The notes under the pieces were generated by a model. The model was not told the origin of the DNA. It did not search any database and saw only the letters and a list, made by a program, of their open reading frames with translations. DNA of 5,637 nucleotides, from NCBI GenBank assembly GCA_018676275.1, contig JABHFC010000119.1, positions 1 through 5,637 on the forward strand, in the 5' to 3' direction. Shown in pieces: positions 1 to 5,637 of the stretch; position 1 is the stretch's first letter, and each line of letters begins with the position of its first letter. The translations under genes and the position numbers were made by a program. The DNA comes from Gammaproteobacteria bacterium. Its GTDB lineage: Bacteria; Pseudomonadota; Gammaproteobacteria; Eutrophobiales; Eutrophobiaceae.

Positions 1-48
1 CTGGTACCGTTTTAAGGGGGCAGGTCAGGTGGCAATATCACTGGATTC

Positions 49-2244
49 ATGGCTTTCACTGTTAAAGACGATGCCATACTGAATTTAAATAACGATGTCA
101 CTGCCACCACCCTGACCGTCGGTGAGGGTGTCAGTGGTAAATTGAATGTTGGCGGTAACAGCCCCACCCTAACCGGCGCCTTGACGACGGCAGCGGGTGC
201 TACATTTAAAACAACCATCACTGGTGCCGCGGCAAACGCCGCTGGTAGTCTAACGGTGAGCGGTGCATCAACGATAGATAATAGTCTGGCTGTTTTCGTG
301 GAAACGGGTGCTGTAAGTCTCGTAGATGGAACGAGTTATAAGATTATTGACAGTGCCTCGGGCTCGACCGGCACAATCGCTAATATAAGCGATGATAATC
401 TGAGTTTTGATTTCATGACCGATCTGACTAATGGTGATTTGACCATCACAGTAGACGCGATCACTGATCTGGTCGTACTGGATGGCGAGACCCTGGTAAG
501 TGCAACAGACGCTAACCTGACCTCAATTACTGTTGGTGAGGGTGTTTCGGGGATTATCAATCAGACAGGCGGGACAGTCACGATGTCCACCCTGACGCTC
601 AATGCAGGTGGAACATTAACGCAGTCCGATACCGGTATATTTAATGCAACTGATGTGACTCTCGGAGCGGGTGCAACAATTCAGGGCACTGGCGCATTGA
701 CGGTAAGCGGTATTTTGAATTTGATGGCTGGCGGCAGTATTAGCTCAACAAGTATATTAAGCGGCGGCAGTGTGAAGGTGGGTTCAAATAGCAGCTCCGC
801 TACTGGTAGTTTTAACCTTGCAGCTGGCGCCACGTTTTACACGACAGTAAATAGCGGTGAAACGAACGATGCGGGAAGTCTCGTGGTCAATGGCGATGCC
901 AATGTATCTGCTGATGCTATTGTCATGGTCGAGGTTTCTGAGAATGCAGTAGTTGGCACAGACACGTCTTATGTGATTATTGATGCCACTGGTGGCGATA
1001 TTAATGCGCCAACCATGGTTATCGATGATAATGACGATCTGACCTTCAGGGCCTCTGTAGATGGAACTAATTTGCTAATCACGGCCAGCCTTGGCAATGA
1101 GTTAGAAGCTTTAATCGATGAACTCTCTGACGAACTGGACACCCTGTCTGCTACTGCAGAAGCAGTGTTGACGCCACTGGCGGCATTGGTAGATGCTGAT
1201 CCGGAATTAGCCGCTGCCCTGGCTGCTGTGACTACAGTGGCAGAGTTTGAAGAAGTACTCTCATCATTAGCACCAGATGTAAGTGCCGCGGTACAAACGG
1301 CGACACAAACCGCCGGTCGCTCCGCGGTGGTTACTATTCTGAATCGTTTGACTGCTCTGAGGACGGGCTTTGGCGGGATAACCGGGCTTGCTGCCGGAGA
1401 CCAATTCAGTGATGTTACCTCGTGGGTTCAGGCTTTTGGCTCCACCGCCGATCAAAATGACAGGGGCGGGATAGCAGGTTTTGATATAGATAGTCGTGGT
1501 ATCACTTTTGGTATAGATAGTGCGGTAACTTCAAATCTACGACTTGGTGGTGCCTTTAGTTATTCATCAACAGATGTAGACACCAAGGGTTTCAACAACA
1601 ACACCGATATTGACACCTATCAGGGCACCTTATATGGCAGCTTAAATCATCCTGGTTGGTATCTCGATGGCAGTTTATCCTACGCGTGGAGTAATTCTGA
1701 GGGGAGGCGGAATATTGCATTTGGTGCATTAAACCGAACCGCACTGGCGGATTATGATAGTAACCAGTTTATAGCCCAGGCGACCTACGGGAGAGATATC
1801 CGTCTCGATAACGATATTATTATTAACCCCTATGTCGGACTCGAGTATGTCAACCTGGATACGGAAGATTATACGGAAACAGGGGCTGGAACACTTAATT
1901 TGGCTGTGGCCTCTGCCGATACTTCTGCTCTTAAATCTACAGTGGGTGTCTCAATAAGGAAGGCCTTCGAGAGTGGTGAAGACTACACAATCATGCCGGA
2001 AGCTCATATTGGATGGCGTTACGACTTTCTTGATGAGGCACAAACTAACAGTTCGAATTTTACTGGCGGCGGAACTGCATTTAATACGCAGGGGCTAAAC
2101 CCGGCAGACAGCAGTTTTAACATCGGCGGTGCCCTGTCTGTCTATTCGAGTGGTAACACTGAGTTTCAGATGAAATATGATTTTGAAACCAGGTCAGATT
2201 ATGATGCACATGCTGGTTTTCTGGTATTTCGTTATAAATTCTAA
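49..2244 (+). CDS. Autotransporter (type Va secretion) protein, 5'-incomplete: repetitive passenger plus complete beta-barrel
   Basis: Seen: 731 residues from the first ATG. Residues 1-348 are rich in Gly, Thr, Ser, Asn and Asp with alternating hydrophobics, typical of a beta-solenoid passenger. Residues 349-438 are Ala/Leu/Glu-rich and probably helical, like the linker that threads the pore. Residues about 455-731 form an autotransporter barrel (family PF03797 by recognition) with alternating aromatic strands, ending in FRYKF; the terminal Phe is the usual BamA recognition signal. I find no cysteine, as is common in exported passengers. Family role: the barrel sits in the outer membrane and displays or releases the passenger; no catalytic motif is visible, so the passenger function (adhesion, aggregation) is unknown. 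Oddity: the ATG at 49 has no Shine-Dalgarno sequence and no signal peptide follows it. The frame stays open back to 16 with passenger-like residues (GGNITGF) before a TAA at 13-15. The real start is probably outside the window. Confidence is high for the barrel, low for the start. Confidence 0.9.
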   Translation: MAFTVKDDAILNLNNDVTATTLTVGEGVSGKLNVGGNSPTLTGALTTAAGATFKTTITGAAANAAGSLTVSGASTIDNSLAVFVETGAVSLVDGTSYKIIDSASGSTGTIANISDDNLSFDFMTDLTNGDLTITVDAITDLVVLDGETLVSATDANLTSITVGEGVSGIINQTGGTVTMSTLTLNAGGTLTQSDTGIFNATDVTLGAGATIQGTGALTVSGILNLMAGGSISSTSILSGGSVKVGSNSSSATGSFNLAAGATFYTTVNSGETNDAGSLVVNGDANVSADAIVMVEVSENAVVGTDTSYVIIDATGGDINAPTMVIDDNDDLTFRASVDGTNLLITASLGNELEALIDELSDELDTLSATAEAVLTPLAALVDADPELAAALAAVTTVAEFEEVLSSLAPDVSAAVQTATQTAGRSAVVTILNRLTALRTGFGGITGLAAGDQFSDVTSWVQAFGSTADQNDRGGIAGFDIDSRGITFGIDSAVTSNLRLGGAFSYSSTDVDTKGFNNNTDIDTYQGTLYGSLNHPGWYLDGSLSYAWSNSEGRRNIAFGALNRTALADYDSNQFIAQATYGRDIRLDNDIIINPYVGLEYVNLDTEDYTETGAGTLNLAVASADTSALKSTVGVSIRKAFESGEDYTIMPEAHIGWRYDFLDEAQTNSSNFTGGGTAFNTQGLNPADSSFNIGGALSVYSSGNTEFQMKYDFETRSDYDAHAGFLVFRYKF
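139..453 (+). repeat. Passenger repeat, copy 1 (about 105 residues)
   Basis: Encodes residues 31-135 of the autotransporter. It aligns by eye along its whole length with residues 241-346. Shared landmarks are NVG-N/KVG-N, AAGATF, AGSL-V, TSY-IID and a Gly/Asp-rich end with LTI/LIT. Identity is roughly one third, so this is a diverged protein-level duplication and not a recent DNA repeat. It is preceded by a TVGEGVSG segment (115-138) that recurs at 529-552. Confidence 0.7.
769..1086 (+). repeat. Passenger repeat, copy 2 (about 106 residues)
   Basis: Encodes residues 241-346 of the autotransporter, the partner of the copy at 139-453. Here the TVGEGVSG lead-in (529-552) is separated from the repeat body by about 72 residues (169-240) that are absent between the same landmarks in copy 1. 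One copy has therefore gained or lost an internal block of solenoid turns. The helical linker to the barrel begins just after this copy. Confidence 0.7.
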
Positions 2245-2264
2245 ATATCTTTACTTTTTATAAC

Positions 2265-2292
2265 TAAAAAGCCCCGTTGTTGGGGCTTTTTA
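2265..2292 (+). terminator. Rho-independent terminator after the autotransporter gene
   Basis: A perfect 11-bp stem: TAAAAAGCCCC (2265-2275) pairs with GGGGCTTTTTA (2282-2292) around a 6-base loop, GTTGTT. The GC core is flanked by a run of A on the left and T on the right, so it could act in both directions. It begins 20 bases after the autotransporter stop and ends only 19 bases before the ATG of the next gene. Confidence 0.9.
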
Positions 2293-2311
2293 CTTTGTGC
2301 ACAATGCAAGT

Positions 2312-3157
2312 ATGAATCAGGCAACATTATTCCCTTTCCTATATTTTTTGTTTTTTATAAGCGGCTGCGGTGGCATACAGGAAAGATCTGATGCAGCCAC
2401 TTCGTTGGCAGCAGCTAATACCTTTGAGAAAACTATAATTAAGACAGACAGCTTTCGCTTACTCACTTATCAGCGTATTAATAATAAAAGTGAAACTGCG
2501 TCAATATATATAGAAGGTGATGGCTATGCTTTCGCCGGACGTCATCGGGTCTCACCGAACCCGACGCCGAAAAACCCTGTAAGTCTGAAGTTGGCGATTC
2601 AGGACAAATCACCAAGGGTATTTTATATCGCCCGCCCCTGTCAGTTTGTGCCACTGAAACATGAACCTCTTTGCTCACCCGAATATTGGACGACAAAACG
2701 CTATGCCCCTGAAATAGTCGAAGCAATTAACTCTGCAATTGATCAATTAATAAAAAAGGAAAATATTAGCAAGATTAGATTAGTTGGTTATTCAGGTGGA
2801 GGCACAATTGCAGCATTAATCGCTGCGCGTCGAACGGATGTGCAAGACCTTCGCACGATAGCAGGCAATCTTGATATCAGAGCATTCGTACTTGAACACG
2901 ATGTTACTCCTCTAAGTGGTTCATTGAACCCAACCGCTTTTGCAAAATCCTTAGCATCTGTTCCGCAACGTCACTTCATTGGTAACGAGGACAAGATCGT
3001 TACACAAAATATTACAAAAAGTTATGTCACCGCTTTACGTCAATTTGACTCGAAAATGTCTTGTATAGAGATACGAATTATCGAAAAAGTCTCCCATGCC
3101 AAAGGATGGGAAGATGTATGGCGCGACATACACCAGGAATTAGTTGCCTGTAAATGA
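2312..3157 (+). CDS. Alpha/beta-hydrolase fold lipoprotein (putative serine esterase/lipase-like)
   Basis: Seen, numbered from ATG 2312 (281 residues): a short, very hydrophobic signal peptide ending in the lipobox ISGC, with lipidation at Cys19 and Gly next (no Asp at +2, so outer membrane is expected). The nucleophile elbow is GYSGGG with Ser161; the probable acid is Asp227 in GNEDKIV and the base His262 in VSHAKGW. The YIEGDG stretch (66-71) could supply the oxyanion loop. RPCQ (Cys110) and PLCSPEYW (Cys121) could form a disulfide. AGNLD (184-188) followed by LSGSLNP (201-207) is familiar from uncharacterised proteobacterial alpha/beta hydrolases. Substrate is unknown. A GTG at 2297 would add five residues; I prefer the ATG because GTG sits 5 bases from the terminator stem. 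Neither has a good Shine-Dalgarno sequence, and the signal n-region has no Lys or Arg. Its stop overlaps the next start (ATGA), implying translational coupling with the hpnL-like gene. Confidence 0.85.
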   Translation: MNQATLFPFLYFLFFISGCGGIQERSDAATSLAAANTFEKTIIKTDSFRLLTYQRINNKSETASIYIEGDGYAFAGRHRVSPNPTPKNPVSLKLAIQDKSPRVFYIARPCQFVPLKHEPLCSPEYWTTKRYAPEIVEAINSAIDQLIKKENISKIRLVGYSGGGTIAALIAARRTDVQDLRTIAGNLDIRAFVLEHDVTPLSGSLNPTAFAKSLASVPQRHFIGNEDKIVTQNITKSYVTALRQFDSKMSCIEIRIIEKVSHAKGWEDVWRDIHQELVACK

Positions 3158-4161
3158 ACATCGTTACTCGTATCGGTCTGGCACTTGGGCTGTTATTACT
3201 AATCTCTCTGATTATTTGGCAGGGTGCTCTCGAAGTTATCCAGTTATTACTCAGTTCTGGTTGGAGTCTACTCTGGTTACCACTGGTATGGTGTCCGACT
3301 TTCATCCCTGCAACTCAGGGCTGGCGTATGTTATTCAGTTCGACGCAATCGCCCTCTTTCAAACATGCTCTGTTAGCAATGTGGATGGGCCGGGCGGTTA
3401 ATAACCTGCTGCCTGTTGCCACCATTGGTGGCGAAATCGCCAAGGCCCGTCTGGTTAGTATCTGGGGAGTAAAAGGCATAAATGCCGCGGCTTCAGTGAT
3501 GGTCGATAAGGTTATACAGGCTATATCTGTTGCACTTTGGGGACTCATTGGCGTTTGTAGCATGCTTTATTTAAGCGATAACAATGAGCTTGCGATTTAT
3601 GCATTTGGCGGCTTTGTTGTACTGGCGCTTTGCGCAGTTGGCTTCCTGTTTGTACAAAAGGCAGGATTACTCGGTTTCCTGGCTAAAATTGGCGGCAAGT
3701 TGATAAAAACCGATGGCTGGGATGATATCCATTTTAATGCCAGGGAAATCGACGCTGCTGTTGTCGAGATATACACCAACAAAGCCCATATCTTCCTGGC
3801 AATCGTTTATCGAACTATAGCTCTGAGCTGGATGACAACTGAAGTGTGGTTAGCCTGTTATCTGCTGGGTCACCCCATCAGCATTCTTGAAGCCATCATG
3901 TTAAAAAGCCTGACTTCCACTTTAAGTGATGTAGCTTTTGTCATTCCCAATGCCTACGGTATTCAGGAAGGAGCCTTTATCCTGATCGGTACACTGGTCG
4001 GTCTTGATGCAAATACTGCATTGGCGGTCTCGCTCGCCATCCGTATTCGCGACGTGGTTTTCGATCCTGCTGGACTAATGACGCTTCATCAGATTGAAAG
4101 CAGGCAATTCTCCAAACGTAAACTGGAGAAACAGCCTGACTCGGAAGAGAAAGTTCTTTGA
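3154..4161 (+). CDS. hpnL: HpnL-type integral membrane protein (UPF0104 / flippase-like family)
   Basis: Seen: 335 residues with several hydrophobic helices, clear ones near residues 5-23, 36-52, 121-140, 146-167, 212-226 and 261-283. Family-like signatures are GRAVNNLLPVATIGGEIAKAR (79-99, split here for orientation only: NNLLPV at 83-88, GGE at 92-94), AASVMVDK (112-119), a Glu before the LLGHP segment (230-241), and VIPNAYGIQEGA (263-274). The tail 317-335 is charged and cytoplasm-like. Known: HpnL proteins belong to the lysylphosphatidylglycerol-synthase-TM/UPF0104 superfamily and co-occur with hopanoid genes; their biochemical role is not established. Inferred: a role in hopanoid or lipid handling across the inner membrane. 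The start ATG at 3154 overlaps the hydrolase stop by 4 bases. The gene is followed by an 85-base gap and then squalene synthase. It could also be a generic UPF0104 member, but both motifs and neighbours favour HpnL. Confidence 0.8.
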   Translation: MNIVTRIGLALGLLLLISLIIWQGALEVIQLLLSSGWSLLWLPLVWCPTFIPATQGWRMLFSSTQSPSFKHALLAMWMGRAVNNLLPVATIGGEIAKARLVSIWGVKGINAAASVMVDKVIQAISVALWGLIGVCSMLYLSDNNELAIYAFGGFVVLALCAVGFLFVQKAGLLGFLAKIGGKLIKTDGWDDIHFNAREIDAAVVEIYTNKAHIFLAIVYRTIALSWMTTEVWLACYLLGHPISILEAIMLKSLTSTLSDVAFVIPNAYGIQEGAFILIGTLVGLDANTALAVSLAIRIRDVVFDPAGLMTLHQIESRQFSKRKLEKQPDSEEKVL

Positions 4162-4246
4162 GACCCCGGACTGACAAAACTAAACATTTTTCTATCAGAA
4201 GCTTATTTGTCATAATGTCGATCAATTATTCAAACAGCTGTCGTCG

Positions 4247-5323
4247 ATGAGCGAATCCAGTAGTACTCACCCAAGTCAGGCCGATTACGCCTACCAGGAA
4301 CATATTCTGCAGGGCGTTTCGCGTACTTTTGCTCTGACAATTCCGCAACTTCCCACAGATTTGTCCGGCGTCGTAAGTAATGCCTATTTACTTTGTCGTA
4401 TCGCCGATACGATTGAAGATGACAAGGACATGAGTTTTGAGCAAAAAAAGATATTTGCTGATCGATTCATCAATGTTGTCGCGGCAAAGGAAGATTCAGA
4501 CTCTTTCGCACGGGAATTACATCCTCTCTTATCGCCGGCTTCATCTGCAGATGAACGTGACCTGATTGAAAATACGGCCCCGGTAATACGCATTACACAC
4601 GAATTCAATCCCCGACAACGTCAGGCACTGGAACGCTGCGTGAAAATCATGTCTGAGGGCATGGCACGTTACCAGGAATCAAATGTGCAAAATGGCTTAA
4701 AGGATCAAGCAGACATGGATAACTATTGTTACCACGTCGCTGGCGTCGTTGGTGAGATGTTGACAGAATTATTTTGTAACCATTCAGAGGAAATCAATCG
4801 CCACCACGAAGTTATGATGAACCTGGCAGTTTCTTTTGGTCAGGGTTTGCAAATGACAAATATTTTGAAAGATATTTGGGAAGATCAAAATCGCAACATG
4901 TGCTGGTTACCTCGCGATGTTTTTGAAAAATATGGTCTGGACCTGAGCCACCTGGAAGACGGAAAACAAACACCTGGTTTCGAAAAAGCATTACAACAAC
5001 TTATCGGTGTTGCTCATTCTCACCTCGCTAATGCTCTTCGCTATACCCTGCTTATCCCAAGCCACGAAGTGGGTATTCGTCGCTTTTGTTTATGGGCCCT
5101 GGGTATGGCCGTACTTACCTTGCGCAAAATTAATAATAACCCTGAATTCAATGCGGGACAGCAGGTGAAAATCTCACGGCGCAGTGTGAAAGCAACCATT
5201 ATCTTCACTAACCTGCTCACGCGTAATGATGCGCTGTTAAATTTGTTATTCAAACTTACTGCAAGCGGTTTGCCCAAAGAAAAACTGGCTGGCAAATTTG
5301 CCCAGGCAGATATCTCTGCTTGA
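4247..5323 (+). CDS. Squalene synthase (squalene/phytoene synthase family)
   Basis: Seen: 358 residues, all-alpha trans-prenyltransferase pattern. The first Asp-rich motif is DTIEDD (54-59) after YLLCRIA; the second is DIWED (209-213) in NILKDIWEDQ, followed by the WLP segment (220-222). YCYHVAGVVG (160-169) with LTELF matches the conserved YxxxVAGxVG helix of true squalene synthases. Family knowledge: such enzymes condense two farnesyl diphosphates to presqualene diphosphate and reduce it with NADPH to squalene using Mg2+. DxxED motifs and length separate it from HpnC and HpnD, which are nearer 280 residues. No C-terminal membrane anchor is visible, so it should be soluble or peripheral. ATG 4247 is the first start in frame after a stop at 4181-4183. 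No Shine-Dalgarno sequence is visible, and a tiny ORF ends on this start (ATGA). The next gene is HpnG-like, so squalene probably feeds hopanoids. A phytoene or dehydrosqualene synthase is the alternative. Confidence 0.88.
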   Translation: MSESSSTHPSQADYAYQEHILQGVSRTFALTIPQLPTDLSGVVSNAYLLCRIADTIEDDKDMSFEQKKIFADRFINVVAAKEDSDSFARELHPLLSPASSADERDLIENTAPVIRITHEFNPRQRQALERCVKIMSEGMARYQESNVQNGLKDQADMDNYCYHVAGVVGEMLTELFCNHSEEINRHHEVMMNLAVSFGQGLQMTNILKDIWEDQNRNMCWLPRDVFEKYGLDLSHLEDGKQTPGFEKALQQLIGVAHSHLANALRYTLLIPSHEVGIRRFCLWALGMAVLTLRKINNNPEFNAGQQVKISRRSVKATIIFTNLLTRNDALLNLLFKLTASGLPKEKLAGKFAQADISA

Positions 5324-5360
5324 TAAATTGGATCACTACTAATCGCGGGATGGAATTGCT

Positions 5361-5637
5361 TTGAGCAAAACAGGTATTGTCACCGCACTTCGTAGTGAAA
5401 TGAACTGTCTAACACAGAGCAGACCTGAACCGAACGTAGCCACTAAAATAAATGAACAATTGCTGTTAGTACTCAGTGGTATGGGATCAGAAAATGTTGC
5501 TGCGGCAATTGACGTATTATTGGCAGAAAAAGTTGAAGGCCTGGTTAGTTTTGGCACCGCAGGTGCACTTGGCAATGATTTAAAATCCGGTGACATTGTT
5601 ATTCCGGCTAACATTGTTAACGCCAATGATGAGCACC
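5361..5637 (+). CDS. hpnG: HpnG-type hopanoid-associated nucleoside phosphorylase, N-terminal part (cut by window end)
   Basis: Seen: 92 residues, open to the window end. The N-terminus TGIVTALRSE is the first strand of the PNP/UDP phosphorylase fold (family PF01048 by recognition). It is followed by LLLVLSGMGSENVAAA (34-49), the glycine-rich phosphate/substrate loop, and LVSFGTAGAL (61-70) then GDIVIP (77-82), both typical of this fold. Known: HpnG removes adenine from adenosylhopane to give ribosylhopane on the way to extended hopanoids. The assignment to HpnG, as against MTA/SAH nucleosidase or another phosphorylase, leans on the neighbouring squalene synthase and hpnL-like genes. Start: TTG at 5361 is the only usual start codon before residue 14 that keeps the first strand; the frame is closed by TAA at 5340-5342. 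GGGATGG at 5347-5353 is a plausible ribosome binding site 7 bases upstream. The gap after the squalene synthase stop is 37 bases, consistent with one operon. Confidence 0.75.
   Translation, partial: MSKTGIVTALRSEMNCLTQSRPEPNVATKINEQLLLVLSGMGSENVAAAIDVLLAEKVEGLVSFGTAGALGNDLKSGDIVIPANIVNANDEH

Noticed and set aside
2478..2726. 82-codon open frame on the minus strand within the hydrolase gene
   Set aside because: It lies wholly opposite a gene with a clear catalytic motif, has no recognisable domain, and its composition looks like an antisense shadow. The same holds for the other minus-strand frames across 12-221, 336-560, 1267-1455, 3315-3563, 3977-4225, 4384-4608, 5041-5295 and 5339-5626.
3144..3401. 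85-codon + strand frame overlapping the start of hpnL
   Set aside because: It is out of frame with a well-supported membrane protein, overlaps both neighbours and encodes nothing recognisable.
4188..4216. Possible sigma70 promoter before squalene synthase, with CATAAT (4211-4216) as -10
   Set aside because: The hexamer at the right distance upstream (4188-4193) does not resemble TTGACA, and CTGACA at 4171-4176 is 34 bases away, too far. An internal promoter remains possible but is not supported.
4212..4229. ATAAT/ATTAT hairpin in the hpnL-squalene synthase gap
   Set aside because: Only five A-T pairs around an 8-base loop and no T run follows; too weak for a terminator or a defined regulatory structure.
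4247..5323. Calling this gene hpnD or hpnC
   Set aside because: The length (358 residues) and the DTIEDD and DIWED motifs fit squalene synthase better than the shorter HpnC/HpnD proteins.
1..5637. Mobile elements, CRISPR, tRNA or riboswitch signals
   Set aside because: I saw no transposase, no regularly spaced direct repeats, no inverted terminal repeats and no tRNA-like cloverleaf; the only repeats are protein-level ones in the passenger.

Overview
The window reads as chromosome of a Gram-negative bacterium, most likely a hopanoid-producing (gamma)proteobacterium. This rests on an outer-membrane autotransporter barrel, an outer-membrane lipoprotein signal, and a run of hopanoid-type genes. 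G+C looks moderate by eye. The exact genus cannot be told from the sequence. All recognised genes are on the + strand.

Region 1 (1-2244) is most of a large type V secretion protein. It has a Gly/Thr/Asn/Asp-rich, beta-solenoid-like passenger with an internal duplication, a helical linker, and a complete C-terminal autotransporter barrel ending in Phe. Its 5' end is missing. The first ATG has no signal peptide and no ribosome binding site, the open frame continues a little upstream of it, and a stop at 13-15 then closes the frame. The true start is probably upstream of the window, with a frameshift near a run of five G at 16-20, or the gene is decayed. A strong intrinsic terminator (2265-2292) separates it from what follows.

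Region 2 (about 2300-5637) looks like an operon connected with hopanoid lipids. In order it holds an alpha/beta-hydrolase lipoprotein, an HpnL-type membrane protein overlapping it by 4 bases (ATGA), a squalene synthase with two Asp-rich motifs, and the N-terminal part of an HpnG-type nucleoside phosphorylase cut by the window end. The inferred flow is farnesyl diphosphate to squalene (squalene synthase), cyclisation and adenosylation by genes not in the window, then adenine removal from adenosylhopane (HpnG). HpnL is a membrane protein of unproven role that co-occurs with these pathways. The lipoprotein hydrolase is the least expected member.

There is no gene-free stretch longer than 300 bases. 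I see no tRNA, rRNA, insertion sequence, CRISPR array or riboswitch. The points most worth checking are the hydrolase-HpnL coupling, the single squalene synthase of the two-step type in a bacterial hopanoid locus, the start-overlapping mini-ORFs in front of two genes, and the broken 5' end of the autotransporter.
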